A stretch of DNA of 64,000 nucleotides from Rhizobium gallicum bv. gallicum R602sp (GCF_000816845.1 NZ_CP006877.1:2733501-2797500); one strand, 5' to 3'. Shown: positions 34,035-43,988, numbered from the stretch's first letter. The notes: a model not told the origin generated them from the sequence alone. A program made the numbers and translations.

Positions 34035-35810
34035 TTGCGATCACCCGTAGCGTCCGGCAGCCGCCGCTTTCAGCTCATTCTGCTCAAGCCGTCGCACTAT
34101 GACGACGACGGCTACGTGATCCGCTGGTGGCGCGCCATGATCCCTTCGAACTCGCTGGCGGCTCTCTTTGGCATTGCGGCAGACTGCGCGGAGCGTGAAG
34201 TGCTCGGCCCGGGCGTCGGCATCGACATCAAGGTGATCGACGAAACCAATACACGCGTGCATATTCCGGAACTGCTCGCGCTGCTGAGGCAGCACGGTAA
34301 TTTCGGCATGGTCGCGCTGGTCGGCGTTCAGTCGAACCAGTATCCACGGGCGCTCGACATTGCCCGGCCGTTTCGCGCGGCGGGCATTCCAGTCTCGATG
34401 GGCGGCTTTCACGTTTCCGGTTGTCTTTCGATGCTCGACGGAAAGGCGGTCGAACTCGACGCCTGCCGGGAGATGGGCATTTCGATGTTCGCCGGCGAGG
34501 CCGAAGGCAGGCTCGACAAGGTCTTGCAGGACGCGGCCTATGGCGAGCTCGAGCCGGTCTACAATTTCATGAACGACCTTCCGGGCATCGGCGGCACGCC
34601 TGTGCCGTTCCTGCCCAAAAAAAATGTCGAACACACGCTCGGGCTGAGCAGCAGCTTCGATGCCGGCCGCGGCTGCCCCTACCAGTGCTCATTCTGCACG
34701 ATCATCAATGTGCAGGGCCGCAAATCCCGTTTCCGCTCCACCGACGATATCGAAAAGCTGGTGCGGATGAACTGGGCGCAGGGCATCCACAAATTTTTCA
34801 TCACCGACGACAACTTCGCCCGCAACAAGGACTGGGAAGCGATCTTCGACCGGCTGATTGAACTGAAGGAAAGGCATGGCATCCCGCTCGGCCTAATGAT
34901 CCAGGTCGATACGCTCTGTCACAAGATCCCGCACTTCATCGAAAAGGCAAAACGCGCCGGCGTCACGCGGGTCTTCATCGGCCTGGAGAACGTCAATCCG
35001 GACAATTTGACGGCCGCCAAGAAGAACCAGAACAAGATCACCGAATACCGGAAGATGCTGCTCGCCTGGAAAGCGCAGGGAATCATGACGCTCGCAGGTT
35101 ACATCCTCGGCTTTCCTTCCGACACGCCGGAAACCATTCGCCGCGACATCAAGATCATTCAGCACGAGCTGCCGCTCGATGTCATCGAGTTCTTCGTGCT
35201 CACGCCGCTGCCGGGCTCGGAGGATCACCAGACGCTCTGGCGCAAGGGCATCCCGATGGATGCCGACCTCAATACCTATGACGTCGAACATGTCTGCACT
35301 GCGCACGAGAAGATGAGCCGGCAGGAATGGGAGAACATCTATCACGAGGCCTGGTCGCTTTATTATTCGCCGGAGCATGTGAAGACCTTGCTGCGCCGGG
35401 CCGTTGCAAGCGGCTTGCCACTTGCAAGCCTTGTCAAGGTGCTGGTGTCCTTTGCAACCACGGTGCCGCTCGAAAAAGTGCATCCCCTTCAAAGCGGTCT
35501 GCTGCGGCTGAAGCACCCCTCGGAACGGCGGCCCGGATTGCCGCAGCAGCATCCCCTCGTCTTCTGGCCGCAATTCGTGTGGGAAACCGTTGCCAAGCAC
35601 GTCGCGTTGGCAGGCACCATCCTGCGCATGAGCGCAACTGCGTTCCTCATCAAGAGAAATCCGGCATCAAAAAACTACATGGACCAGGCGCTGACGCCGG
35701 TTGATGACAGCGAGGAAGAGAAGCTCGATCTGTTCACCAAGACAGCCGGCGGTACCGCGGCCGTCACGCATGTACGCAAAATCGCGCAGTTGACCCATGC
35801 CAACCATTAG
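34035..35810 (+). CDS. B12-binding-domain radical SAM protein, function unknown
   Basis: This 591-residue protein has an N-terminal cobalamin-binding-type Rossmann region (about residues 12-150, with VALVGVQSNQYPRALDIARP and VSMGGFHVSG). The radical SAM core contains Cys214-x3-Cys218-x2-Cys221 (RGCPYQCSFC), FFITDDNFARNKDWEAIFD and GFPSDTPETIRRDI, then FFVLTPLPGSEDH. A C-terminal region of about 150 residues is not recognised. Class B radical SAM enzymes often methylate unreactive carbons in lipids or natural products. No biosynthetic neighbours suggest the substrate. It starts at a TTG (34035) with a weak AAGAGAG ribosome site. Confidence 0.85.
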   Translation: MRSPVASGSRRFQLILLKPSHYDDDGYVIRWWRAMIPSNSLAALFGIAADCAEREVLGPGVGIDIKVIDETNTRVHIPELLALLRQHGNFGMVALVGVQSNQYPRALDIARPFRAAGIPVSMGGFHVSGCLSMLDGKAVELDACREMGISMFAGEAEGRLDKVLQDAAYGELEPVYNFMNDLPGIGGTPVPFLPKKNVEHTLGLSSSFDAGRGCPYQCSFCTIINVQGRKSRFRSTDDIEKLVRMNWAQGIHKFFITDDNFARNKDWEAIFDRLIELKERHGIPLGLMIQVDTLCHKIPHFIEKAKRAGVTRVFIGLENVNPDNLTAAKKNQNKITEYRKMLLAWKAQGIMTLAGYILGFPSDTPETIRRDIKIIQHELPLDVIEFFVLTPLPGSEDHQTLWRKGIPMDADLNTYDVEHVCTAHEKMSRQEWENIYHEAWSLYYSPEHVKTLLRRAVASGLPLASLVKVLVSFATTVPLEKVHPLQSGLLRLKHPSERRPGLPQQHPLVFWPQFVWETVAKHVALAGTILRMSATAFLIKRNPASKNYMDQALTPVDDSEEEKLDLFTKTAGGTAAVTHVRKIAQLTHANH

Positions 35811-35816
35811 GCTTGA

Positions 35817-36707
35817 TCAAGCCTCAGCCATGCGGGCGCTTTTCCGGTTCGTCAGATAGACGCCGGTGACGACCACGATCGTTCCGATGATCAGCGGCAC
35901 GGTCAGCGGTTCGCCGAAAGCGATGAAGGCCTCGATCGCGACCGTTGGCGGCATCAGGTAGATCAGCGATGCGGCGCGCGAGACCTGGCCGCGGCGGATC
36001 AGGTAAAGAAGCAGCCCGATCCCGCCCATCGACAGGCCGAAGACCGACCAGATCAGGGCGCCGAAAGCCTCTGGCGTTGCATCGAAATGCAGGCGCTCGA
36101 AGGCGAGCGCGAGCGGCAGGGTGACGATAAGCGCCCCGACATATTGCATCGTCGCGATCGTCTTGAGATCACCCGTCTGCAAGTGTTTCTTCTGGTAGAT
36201 CGTGCCGTATGTGACGGAGATCATGGCGATTAGGTTGATCGCGAGCGGCACCGCGGCGTGAACGAGGCTCGCGGAGGCTGGATCGAAAAGTTTCGGGGAA
36301 ACGGCGATCGCTATGCCGAAGAAGCCGAGGAGAAGTCCGAACTTCTGGGTGGGCTGCAGGTGTTCGCCGATCAGGAAGGGCGCCACCATCGCCGTCAGCA
36401 GCGGCTGCAGCGCGGCGATGATCCCGGAAATGCCAGCTGCAACGCCATTGGCAATGGCCCACCACAGGCCGGCAAGATAGAATCCGTGCAGAAAGAAACC
36501 GGAATAGATCGCGCGCAGAACCGTCGCGCGATCCGGCCATTTCGCCTTCAGCACCCAGCAGAGAGCGAAAAACGCCAGCGCCGAAAGCGCATAACGGATA
36601 CCGAGGAAGGTGAAGGGCTCCGAATGGCGTGCCGCATATTTCGCGACGACCCAGCCGGTGGACCAAAGCAGGACAAAAATGGCGGGAGCGAAACGATCAA
36701 GGGTCAT
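35817..36707 (-). CDS. EamA-family (DMT superfamily) transporter
   Basis: This 296-residue inner-membrane protein has ten hydrophobic helices in two EamA repeats. The first begins LDRFAPAIFVLLWSTGWVVA, KYAARHSEPFTFLGIRYALS; the second contains GALIWSVFGLSMGGIGLLLY and AFIAFGEPLTVPLIIGTIVV. DMT proteins export metabolites or amino acids; the substrate is not predictable. I use the ATG at 36707, where helix 1 begins; a start at 36815 would add 36 hydrophilic residues. It is 6 bp from the convergent radical SAM gene and downstream of iolG. Confidence 0.85.
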   Translation of the reverse strand: MTLDRFAPAIFVLLWSTGWVVAKYAARHSEPFTFLGIRYALSALAFFALCWVLKAKWPDRATVLRAIYSGFFLHGFYLAGLWWAIANGVAAGISGIIAALQPLLTAMVAPFLIGEHLQPTQKFGLLLGFFGIAIAVSPKLFDPASASLVHAAVPLAINLIAMISVTYGTIYQKKHLQTGDLKTIATMQYVGALIVTLPLALAFERLHFDATPEAFGALIWSVFGLSMGGIGLLLYLIRRGQVSRAASLIYLMPPTVAIEAFIAFGEPLTVPLIIGTIVVVTGVYLTNRKSARMAEA

Positions 36708-36825
36708 GGAGGGCCTGGGGGCAATGCGGTATCGCGCGCTGATAGTCCCCAAGCGCCCTCGCGTCAAAGGCGAAGCATTGATACTTATTTCAAGTTTCGC
36801 TGATGATTGGCGCAAATGCGGAAAT

Positions 36826-36845
36826 GACCGGGCGTTTGCCCGGCC
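36826..36845 (-). terminator. Hairpin downstream of iolG
   Basis: CCGGGC at 36828-36833 and GCCCGG at 36838-36843 form a stem with a four-base loop 36 bp after the iolG stop. There is no strong T tract, so it may terminate weakly or protect the 3' end before the EamA gene. Confidence 0.4.
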
Positions 36846-36878
36846 ATCTCATGCTCGGCTTGCGGCCGGGAGTTGCCG

Positions 36879-37871
36879 TCAGCCGATCTTGATGAGCTTG
36901 CCTTCCTTGACGGACTGTACCGCCGCATCGGCGAGCGCCAGCGCGGCAAGGCCGTCGGCGCCGGAGGGCGAAATCGTTGCGTCCTTCTCGACCGCGGCGA
37001 TGAAGCTTGCGATCTCGTTGGCGTAGGCTTCCGTGTAACGGGTCATGAAGAAGTCGTGCAGCGGCGGGCGCGTATAGCCGTCACTGTTGGCGACTTCGAT
37101 CGAGACCGGACGCTGATTCTCGGCCGCTACCATGCCCTCCGACCCGTGCACTTCGATGCGCTGGTCGTAGCCGTAGGTGGCGCGGCGGGAGTTGGAGATG
37201 ATCGCCTGCTTGCCGGACTTCGTCTGCAGGATGACCGAAACGCTGTCATAGTCGCCCGCCTCGCCGATTGCCTTGTCGACAAGGACAGCGGCCGTTGCGG
37301 TTATCGAGACCGGCTCCTCGCCAAGCAGGAACCGGGCCATGTCGAAGTCGTGGATCGTCATGTCGCGGAAGATGCCGCCGGAGCGCTTGATGTAGTCGAC
37401 CGGCGGGGCCCCGGGATCACGCGAGGTGATTGTCACCATCTCGACCTCGCCGATGCGGCCGTCGTCGATGGCCTTGCGCACGGCCATGAAATGCGGGTCG
37501 AAGCGGCGATTGAAACCGACCATCAGCTTCGCCTTAGTCTCATCGACGATCTTGATGCAGGCCTTGACACGGGCAACGTCGAGATCGATCGGCTTTTCGC
37601 AGAAGATCGCCTTGCCGGCCCGCGCGAAGCGCTCGATGAGATCCGCGTGCGTGTCGGTCGGCGTGCAGATGACGACGGCGTCGACATCCTTGGCGGCCTC
37701 GATCGCCTCGATCGTGCGGAGCTCGCAGCCATAAGCGGAAGCGATCGCTTCAGCCGCCTGTGGAAGCGCGTCGGCGACGGCGACGAGTTTCGCATTCGCG
37801 TTGCCGCTCACGGCTTTCGCGTGAACCTTCCCGATGCGGCCGGCGCCGAGAAGACCAAATCTGACTGTCAT
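36879..37871 (-). CDS. iolG: myo-Inositol 2-dehydrogenase
   Basis: This 330-residue Gfo/Idh/MocA oxidoreductase oxidises myo-inositol to scyllo-inosose with NAD, the first step of inositol catabolism. It has the nucleotide loop FGLLGAGRIGKVHAKAV, the CEKPIDLD motif with the catalytic Lys, and DMTIHDFDMARFLLGEEPVS with the conserved Asp/His pair. The ATG at 37871 has GAGGGAGG just upstream. The other iol genes are not in the window, as is usual for rhizobial iolG (idhA). A putative IolR operator lies 49 bp upstream. Confidence 0.9.
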   Translation of the reverse strand: MTVRFGLLGAGRIGKVHAKAVSGNANAKLVAVADALPQAAEAIASAYGCELRTIEAIEAAKDVDAVVICTPTDTHADLIERFARAGKAIFCEKPIDLDVARVKACIKIVDETKAKLMVGFNRRFDPHFMAVRKAIDDGRIGEVEMVTITSRDPGAPPVDYIKRSGGIFRDMTIHDFDMARFLLGEEPVSITATAAVLVDKAIGEAGDYDSVSVILQTKSGKQAIISNSRRATYGYDQRIEVHGSEGMVAAENQRPVSIEVANSDGYTRPPLHDFFMTRYTEAYANEIASFIAAVEKDATISPSGADGLAALALADAAVQSVKEGKLIKIG

Positions 37872-37919
37872 GAGAACCTCCCTCGAACTCGGAACAAATA
37901 AACCGAATTGTAGCAATTG

Positions 37920-37935
37920 TGGAATTTTCATTCCA
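37920..37935. promoter_or_regulatory. Putative IolR operator
   Basis: TGGAAT at 37920-37925 and ATTCCA at 37930-37935 form a perfect dyad containing GGAA-N6-TTCC. That spacing is the binding motif described for the RpiR-type repressor IolR in Sinorhizobium. Its place just upstream of iolG supports the assignment. Binding itself is inferred. Confidence 0.65.
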
Positions 37936-38024
37936 TTTTCTATTCGAGCCGTCAAGCCCGTTGCCCTTTCACATTCTCGAAATCCATCCTAAAGACAAGT
38001 GATCGAAATATGACCGGGGGACAC

Positions 38025-38261
38025 ATGCAGCTGATCGATCCAAACCATCCGGCCTACCGCCGCGTCTGGGTGCGGGCGCTGATCGTGGGCCTGTGCCTGG
38101 GCTGGGCGGCGCTGGAGTTCATTACCGGCGACCCGTTCTGGGGCGTGCTGTCGGCCGGCGCCGGCGTCTATGCTTTCTACATGCTCTTCTGGACTTTCAA
38201 GCCACAGACACCCGCCGAACCCGCCGAGGCTCCCAAACCGGAAGAGACGGACCCCGAATAA
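38025..38261 (+). CDS. Small membrane protein with two helices
   Basis: This 78-residue protein begins MQLIDPNHPAYRRVWVRALI with GGGGG just upstream. Two hydrophobic helices (about residues 18-34 and 38-58, around ITGDPFWG) are followed by an acidic, proline-rich tail (PAEPAEAPKPEETDPE). It resembles small rhizobial DUF3329-type proteins. An ATG at 38010 would add five residues. Its stop abuts that of the convergent J-domain-like gene. Function unknown. Confidence 0.7.
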   Translation: MQLIDPNHPAYRRVWVRALIVGLCLGWAALEFITGDPFWGVLSAGAGVYAFYMLFWTFKPQTPAEPAEAPKPEETDPE

Positions 38262-38747
38262 TCAGCGGCCGCGATGCCGCACAGCTTCATCGATCAGCAG
38301 GTTCGCGAGCATCATGCGCTTCGTTGCATTCTCCCGGAATGCAGGCGCGACGCGATCGGGATGGTTCGACTTGGCAAAGGCACGGCGCTTTTCGTTCAGC
38401 GTCTGCAGCGTATCGGCGGCTGTGATGGAGAGCTCCGCAGCGATTTCGGCAGGCGCTGTGCGCGCAAGATGTTCCGGCATGACGGGTTCCGGCTCAGGCT
38501 CCGCACGGGGCTGCGGCTGGATGTCCTCCTCTGCCGCGGCAACAGGCATCTCCAGTTCCAGATTATCGAGATAGGCTTGGCCCACCCGTTGCGAGGCCGC
38601 TGATACGCCCTCCATCACGTCGAAGGCGAGACCGGTTGTGAAGCCATGGACGCGATGCGCAGCGGACGCCTCGGCCTCGTCTTCGCTCTCTTCTTCTGCT
38701 TTCAGCCGTTCCAGAACGGATTGAAAAACCGATTGCCCGAACAACAT
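38262..38747 (-). CDS. J-domain-like hypothetical protein
   Basis: In this 161-residue protein, residues 110-158 read as a short J-domain: TLQTLNEKRRAFAKSNHPDR, with the diagnostic HPD, then NATKRMMLANLLIDEA. J-domains stimulate DnaK ATPase. The N-terminal part has an acidic linker and a Glu/Pro-rich stretch (PQPRAEPEPEPVMPEH) and no membrane helix. The J-domain is truncated at its first helix compared with DnaJ, so cochaperone activity is uncertain. Confidence 0.65.
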   Translation of the reverse strand: MLFGQSVFQSVLERLKAEEESEDEAEASAAHRVHGFTTGLAFDVMEGVSAASQRVGQAYLDNLELEMPVAAAEEDIQPQPRAEPEPEPVMPEHLARTAPAEIAAELSITAADTLQTLNEKRRAFAKSNHPDRVAPAFRENATKRMMLANLLIDEAVRHRGR

Positions 38748-38804
38748 GCCCCTTCCCTTCCAAGTGGCGCATTGAACACCTCCAGCATGGCGCCGGGCTT
38801 GCGC

Positions 38805-39809
38805 TCAGCATCCCTGCTTCCGACTTTCCTCGAGGATAAGGTCGTAGAGAAGCCGCGCACTCGGAGGCAGGGCGCGCTCGCGTGCGGTGATGAGGCTGTA
38901 GGGCTTTACGTCGAGCTTGAAATCGGTCGGCAGCACGCGCACGTCGGATGCCTTCGCATCCTGGCCGGCGAGGAACTGGGCAACATCCAGCGCCACGGGT
39001 GCGATCGCGTCCGTCTCGCAGATGATCGCGCAGGTGAGCAGCAAGGAAGATGTATTGACGATATTTTCCGGCAATGGCACGCCCGCCGCCAGAAAGATAT
39101 CCTCCAGCGTCCGCCGCAGCAGTGTGCCCGGCGGCTGGAAGACCCACCCGTAACCATGGAGATCGGCGAGGCTGCTTGCATTCTTCGTGAGGAGCGGATG
39201 GTCCCTGCGCACGATCAAACAGGCTTTTTCGATGCCGATCTCGCGCACTTCGAAGAGTCGCGGATTAACGTCGTCGGGAATGCGGCCGATGATGAAATCG
39301 TGCCTGGCGGCGAGCAATTCCCGCGCGAGGACGTTACTGGTCTCCACCTCTATGTTGATCTCGATGCCCGGAAACGCCTTGCGAACCTTGTCGATGGCCG
39401 GAACAACCAGGCTCATGGCCGGTGCTGTGACCGCGCCGATGAAGACGGAACCACCCTTGCCGCTCTTCAATTCGCTGATCTCGCGGCTGGCCTCGCGCAA
39501 TTCCAGCAGAATTTTTCGTGCACGCTTGGCGAGTGCTTGTCCGAACGTCGTCAGCACGACACCGCGGGCGATTCGTTCGTAAAGCGGCGTCTTAACGATC
39601 GATTCCATTTCAGCGAGCATTCTGGAGGCGGCAGGCTGGGAGATGTTCAGCATCTCCGCCGCCGCGGAAATCTGTCCGCTATCTTCGATTGCGACGATCA
39701 TGCGCAGGTGATTGAGCTTCAAGCCCGCACGCAGAAAGGCATCATCGCCAATATTATCGCTGTGAATATCGATCCGATCCTCGGAAATCGACCCGGAAAC
39801 AATCGCCAT
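38805..39809 (-). CDS. gbpR: LysR-family regulator GbpR
   Basis: This 334-residue LysR regulator is divergent from chvE, as gbpR is in Agrobacterium, where it controls chvE in response to sugars such as arabinose and galactose. The helix-turn-helix is LNHLRMIVAIEDSGQISAAA, EMLNISQPAASRMLAEMESI, followed by the effector domain (GSVFIGAVTAPAMSLVVPAI). I use the ATG at 39809 because GGGAGG lies eight bases upstream; a TTG at 39839 would add ten residues. Confidence 0.85.
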   Translation of the reverse strand: MAIVSGSISEDRIDIHSDNIGDDAFLRAGLKLNHLRMIVAIEDSGQISAAAEMLNISQPAASRMLAEMESIVKTPLYERIARGVVLTTFGQALAKRARKILLELREASREISELKSGKGGSVFIGAVTAPAMSLVVPAIDKVRKAFPGIEINIEVETSNVLARELLAARHDFIIGRIPDDVNPRLFEVREIGIEKACLIVRRDHPLLTKNASSLADLHGYGWVFQPPGTLLRRTLEDIFLAAGVPLPENIVNTSSLLLTCAIICETDAIAPVALDVAQFLAGQDAKASDVRVLPTDFKLDVKPYSLITARERALPPSARLLYDLILEESRKQGC

Positions 39810-39859
39810 GGTTGCGGCCTCCCATCCGCCTTCCATCAAAAGTAATACTTTTTAACGAT

Positions 39860-39875
39860 ATACCAAATTTGTTAT
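39860..39875. promoter_or_regulatory. Candidate GbpR operator
   Basis: ATACCAAATTTGTTAT is an inverted repeat (ATA, one mismatch, CAAA, TTTG, one mismatch, TAT) centred between gbpR and chvE. It fits the T-N11-A style of LysR sites. The chvE side has a possible -35/-10 pair, TTACCA at 39881 and TATAAG at 39905. The remaining 170 bp before chvE is untranslated leader without another recognisable element. Confidence 0.5.
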
Positions 39876-40081
39876 GCACTTTACCACTTATTCTATTTGA
39901 CAGTTATAAGATTCCATACGAGTTTGCGGCCGTGTGCTGGTTGGCACTCAACACGTGTGAGATCGTGGAGGAGACCTACTTCGTTTCTCACCATCTGAAG
40001 TAACTATCCAATCTACGGAACCTGCCACAGTTTCGTGGCGGGCGAATATTCGTCCGCCGTCTATTAACAAGGGAGAGAGAA

Positions 40082-41146
40082 ATGAAATCCATTATCTCAT
40101 TGATGGCTGCGGCCGCCTTCGGCGTCGCTTCATTCGTTATGCCGGCACTGGCGCAGGACAAGGGGACCGTCGGCATCGCAATGCCCACGAAGTCTTCCGC
40201 TCGCTGGATCGACGACGGCAACAACATCGTCAAGCAGCTTGAGGCAGCCGGCTACGGCACCGACCTGCAGTATGCAGACGACGACATTCCGAACCAGCTG
40301 TCTCAGATCGAGAACATGGTCACCAAGGGCGTTAAGGTTCTCGTCATCGCCGCCATCGACGGTACGACGCTTTCCGACGTTCTCCAGAAGGCTCATGACG
40401 CCGGCATCAAGGTCATCGCCTACGACCGCCTGATCCGCGACTCGGCCAACGTTGACTACTATGCAACGTTCGACAACTTCCAGGTTGGCGTTCTGCAGGC
40501 AACCTCCATCGTTGACGCCCTCGGCCTCAAGGATGGCAAGGGTCCGTTCAACATCGAACTGTTCGGCGGTTCGCCGGACGACAACAACGCCTTCTTCTTC
40601 TACGACGGCGCAATGTCTGTCCTGCAGCCCTACATCGACAGCGGCAAGCTCGTCGTGAAGTCCGGCCAGACCGGCATGGACAAGGTCGGCACGCTTCGTT
40701 GGGACGCGGCAACGGCCCAGGCCCGCATGGACAACCTGCTTTCGGCTAACTACACCGACGCCAAGGTCGACGCCGTCCTGTCTCCGTACGACGGTCTCTC
40801 CATCGGCATCATCTCGTCGCTGAAGGGCGTCGGCTACGGCACCCCGGATCAGCCGCTCCCGGTCGTTTCCGGCCAGGACGCTGAAATTCCGTCCGTCAAG
40901 TCGATCATTGCTGGCGAACAGCACTCGACAGTCTTCAAGGACACGCGCGAACTCGCCAAGGTCACCGTTGCAATGGTTGACGCTGTCATGTCCGGCAAGG
41001 AGCCGGAAGTCAACGACACGAAGACCTACGACAACGGCGTCAAGGTTGTTCCGTCCTACCTGTTGAAGCCGGTAGCGGTCGACAAGACCAACTACGAGAA
41101 GGTTCTCGTCGAAGGCGGTTACTACACGGCTGACCAGCTGAAGTAA
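40082..41146 (+). CDS. chvE: Multiple-monosaccharide ABC transporter substrate-binding protein ChvE
   Basis: This 354-residue periplasmic protein has a signal peptide of about 24 residues ([20 protein letters not shown], then PALAQ). The periplasmic-binding fold carries [40 protein letters not shown] and [20 protein letters not shown]. ChvE binds arabinose, galactose, glucose and xylose, and in Agrobacterium also relays sugar signals to VirA. AAGGGAGAGAG precedes the ATG. It heads chvE-mmsA-mmsB-araD1, and a hairpin follows it. Confidence 0.95.
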   Translation: MKSIISLMAAAAFGVASFVMPALAQDKGTVGIAMPTKSSARWIDDGNNIVKQLEAAGYGTDLQYADDDIPNQLSQIENMVTKGVKVLVIAAIDGTTLSDVLQKAHDAGIKVIAYDRLIRDSANVDYYATFDNFQVGVLQATSIVDALGLKDGKGPFNIELFGGSPDDNNAFFFYDGAMSVLQPYIDSGKLVVKSGQTGMDKVGTLRWDAATAQARMDNLLSANYTDAKVDAVLSPYDGLSIGIISSLKGVGYGTPDQPLPVVSGQDAEIPSVKSIIAGEQHSTVFKDTRELAKVTVAMVDAVMSGKEPEVNDTKTYDNGVKVVPSYLLKPVAVDKTNYEKVLVEGGYYTADQLK

Positions 41147-41160
41147 CTGTACCAAGTTGG

Positions 41161-41198
41161 CCGGAATCCGCTGGTTGCGGGTTCCGGTCTTCACTTTT
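41161..41198 (+). terminator. Hairpin between chvE and mmsA
   Basis: CCGGAATCCGC at 41161-41171 pairs with GCGGGTTCCGG at 41177-41187 (11 bp with one G-T wobble, five-base loop), followed by TCTTCACTTTTAT. Such structures behind binding-protein genes partly terminate or protect the upstream mRNA, giving more ChvE than MmsA/MmsB. Confidence 0.55.
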
Positions 41199-41244
41199 AT
41201 GATCGTCGCGCCGTATTTCCGGCTGCTGACGTTGGATTTTGACT

Positions 41245-42783
41245 ATGGACAATACAATCCTCGAAATGCGGAACATCACCAAGACGTTCCCGGGCGTAAA
41301 AGCGCTTGAGAACGTGAACCTCAAGGTTCGTCAGGGTGAAATTCACGCATTGGTGGGCGAGAACGGGGCCGGAAAATCGACCCTCATGAAAGTTCTCTCC
41401 GGCGTTTACCCGGCCGGCACGTACGATGGCGAGATCGTCTACGAAGGCGAAGTCCGCAACTTCAAGGTCCTGAAGGATTCGGAAGAAATCGGCATCGTCA
41501 TCATCCATCAGGAGCTGGCGCTCGTGCCGCTTCTGTCGATCGGCGAGAATATCTTCCTCGGCAACGAGAATGCCAAGAGCGGCATCATCAGCTGGCAGGA
41601 AACGTTCAACCGCACGCGGCAGCTGCTCGCAAAAGTCGGCCTGCGCGAATCTCCGGACACGCTTGTCACCGACATCGGCGTCGGCAAGCAGCAACTCGTC
41701 GAGATTGCCAAGGCGCTGTCTAAGAGCGTGAAGCTCCTGATTCTCGACGAACCGACGGCATCGCTCAACGAAAGCGACTCAGATGCGCTGCTGAACCTGC
41801 TGATCGAGTTCCGCAACCAGGGCCTCACCTCGATCATCATCACCCACAAGCTGAATGAAGTGCGCAAAGTTGCCGACCAGATCACGGTTCTGCGCGACGG
41901 CATGACGGTCAAGACGATGGACTGTCACACCGAAGAAATCAGCGAAGATATCATCATCAAGAACATGGTGGGCCGCGAGCTTGCCGATCGTTATCCGCCG
42001 CGCTCCGTGCCGATCGGCGAAACGATCCTCGAAGTCAAGAACTGGAACGCCTATCACCAGCATCACCGCGACCGGCAGGTGCTGCACAATGTCAACATCA
42101 GCGTCCGCAAGGGCGAAGTCGTCGGCATCGCCGGCCTGATGGGTGCCGGCCGCACTGAATTCGCCATGAGCGTCTTCGGAAAGTCCTATGGCCACAAGGT
42201 CAGCGGCGAAGTGCTGATGCATGGCAAGCAGGTCGATGTCAGCACCGTCCGCAAGGCGATCGACGCCGGTCTCGCCTATGTGACCGAGGACCGCAAGCAT
42301 CTCGGCCTCGTGCTCGGCGAGAACATCGTTCACAACACCACGCTCGCCAATCTAGCCGGGGTCTCGAACGCGACGGTCATCGACAGCATCAGGGAATCCA
42401 AGGTCGCATCGGACTACCGCTCGAAGCTGCGCATCCGCAGTTCCAGCATCTTCCAGGAAGCGATCAATCTATCGGGCGGCAACCAGCAGAAGGTCGTGCT
42501 GTCCAAGTGGCTGTTCTCCGATCCCGATGTCTTGATCCTCGACGAACCCACCCGCGGTATCGATGTCGGTGCAAAATACGAAATCTATACTATCATCAAC
42601 CAGCTCGCCGCCGACGGCAAAGGCGTTCTGATGATCTCATCGGAAATGCCGGAACTGCTTGGCACGTGCGACCGCATCTATGTCATGAATGAAGGACGTA
42701 TCGTTGCGGAACTGCCAAAGGGAGAGGCGAGCCAAGAAACCATCATGCGCGCTATCATGCGCTCAGGGGAGAAGAAACAATGA
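41245..42783 (+). CDS. mmsA: Multiple-monosaccharide ABC transporter ATP-binding protein
   Basis: This 512-residue double ATPase (gguA) powers sugar uptake with ChvE and MmsB. The first domain has Walker [10 protein letters not shown] (residues 38-46) and Walker [12 protein letters not shown]. The second has a degenerate Walker A ([10 protein letters not shown]), as is usual in this class, the signature [15 protein letters not shown] and Walker [21 protein letters not shown] start at the ATG at 41245; a TTG two codons earlier is possible. It overlaps mmsB by 4 bp. Confidence 0.95.
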   Translation: MDNTILEMRNITKTFPGVKALENVNLKVRQGEIHALVGENGAGKSTLMKVLSGVYPAGTYDGEIVYEGEVRNFKVLKDSEEIGIVIIHQELALVPLLSIGENIFLGNENAKSGIISWQETFNRTRQLLAKVGLRESPDTLVTDIGVGKQQLVEIAKALSKSVKLLILDEPTASLNESDSDALLNLLIEFRNQGLTSIIITHKLNEVRKVADQITVLRDGMTVKTMDCHTEEISEDIIIKNMVGRELADRYPPRSVPIGETILEVKNWNAYHQHHRDRQVLHNVNISVRKGEVVGIAGLMGAGRTEFAMSVFGKSYGHKVSGEVLMHGKQVDVSTVRKAIDAGLAYVTEDRKHLGLVLGENIVHNTTLANLAGVSNATVIDSIRESKVASDYRSKLRIRSSSIFQEAINLSGGNQQKVVLSKWLFSDPDVLILDEPTRGIDVGAKYEIYTIINQLAADGKGVLMISSEMPELLGTCDRIYVMNEGRIVAELPKGEASQETIMRAIMRSGEKKQ

Positions 42784-43988
42784 CTCCGGTCAACCCTCCA
42801 GCCGCCGAGGAAAGCAACGTAGTTTCCGTTGCCGACTATATCCGTGGCAATATCCGTGAATACGGCATGCTCATTGCGCTCGTCGCGATCATGGTTTTCT
42901 TTCAGTTCTACACCGGCGGCATTCTCTTCAAGCCGGTCAACCTGACGAACCTTGTTCTGCAGAACTCGTTCATCGTCATCATGGCGCTCGGGATGCTGCT
43001 CGTCATTGTGGCCGGCCATATCGACCTGTCCGTCGGCTCGATTGTCGCCTTCGTCGGCGCCCTCGCCGCCATGATGATGGTCACGTGGCAGATGAATTTC
43101 GTGGTGGCGGGCATTCTCTGCCTGATCATCGGCGGCATCATCGGTGCCGCCCAAGGCTACTGGATCGCCTATCACCGCATCCCGTCCTTCATTGTGACGC
43201 TTGCCGGCATGCTGGTCTTCCGCGGCCTGACGCTCTTCGTACTCGGGGGCAAAAACATCGGCCCGTTCCCGAAGGATTTCCAGATCATCAGCACCGGCTT
43301 CCTGCCGGGCAGCATGATCGACATCGCCGGAACGCCGGTGCAGTCCACGTCGCTGATCCTGACACTCATCATTCCGGTCGTGCTATTTTACCTTGCCTGG
43401 CGCCGCCGCAAGGTGAATGAGAGCCACGGCATCGATGTCGAGCCGATGGGCTTCTTTATCGCCCAGAACGCCGTCGTTTCCCTGGCGATCCTCTTTCTCG
43501 GCTATCAGCTTTCGACTTACAGGGGCCTGCCGAACGTTCTCGTCGTCATGCTCGTGCTGATCGCAGCCTATGCATTTGTCACGCGCCGCACGACGATCGG
43601 CCGCCGCATCTATGCGATGGGCGGCAACGAAAAAGCCACCAAGCTCTCCGGTATCAACACGGAGCGCCTGAGCTTCTACACCTTCGTCAACATGGGCGTT
43701 CTTGCCGGTCTCGCAGGCATGATCGTGGCGGCTCGGCTGAACTCGGCAACGCCGAAGGCAGGCGTGGGCTTCGAGCTCGACGTCATCGCGGCGTGCTTCA
43801 TCGGCGGCGCCTCGGCCTCCGGTGGTGTCGGCAAGATCACCGGTGCCGTCATCGGCGCGTTCATCATGGGCGTCATGAACAACGGCATGTCGATCGTCGG
43901 CCTCGGTATCGACTTCCAGCAGATGGTGAAGGGCCTCGTGCTTTTGGCCGCCGTCTTCTTCGACGTTTATAACAAGAATAAGGGCTAA
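42780..43988 (+). CDS. mmsB: Multiple-monosaccharide ABC transporter permease
   Basis: This 402-residue permease (gguB) of the BPD_transp_2 family has about ten hydrophobic helices. Typical blocks are [60 protein letters not shown] and [20 protein letters not shown]. It forms the membrane channel for ChvE-delivered sugars. Its ATG overlaps the mmsA stop. Confidence 0.95.
   Translation: MTPVNPPAAEESNVVSVADYIRGNIREYGMLIALVAIMVFFQFYTGGILFKPVNLTNLVLQNSFIVIMALGMLLVIVAGHIDLSVGSIVAFVGALAAMMMVTWQMNFVVAGILCLIIGGIIGAAQGYWIAYHRIPSFIVTLAGMLVFRGLTLFVLGGKNIGPFPKDFQIISTGFLPGSMIDIAGTPVQSTSLILTLIIPVVLFYLAWRRRKVNESHGIDVEPMGFFIAQNAVVSLAILFLGYQLSTYRGLPNVLVVMLVLIAAYAFVTRRTTIGRRIYAMGGNEKATKLSGINTERLSFYTFVNMGVLAGLAGMIVAARLNSATPKAGVGFELDVIAACFIGGASASGGVGKITGAVIGAFIMGVMNNGMSIVGLGIDFQQMVKGLVLLAAVFFDVYNKNKG

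Noticed and set aside
40130..41194. 354-codon open frame antisense to chvE
   Set aside because: Mirror of a highly expressed gene with strong codon bias; no ribosome site and no motif.
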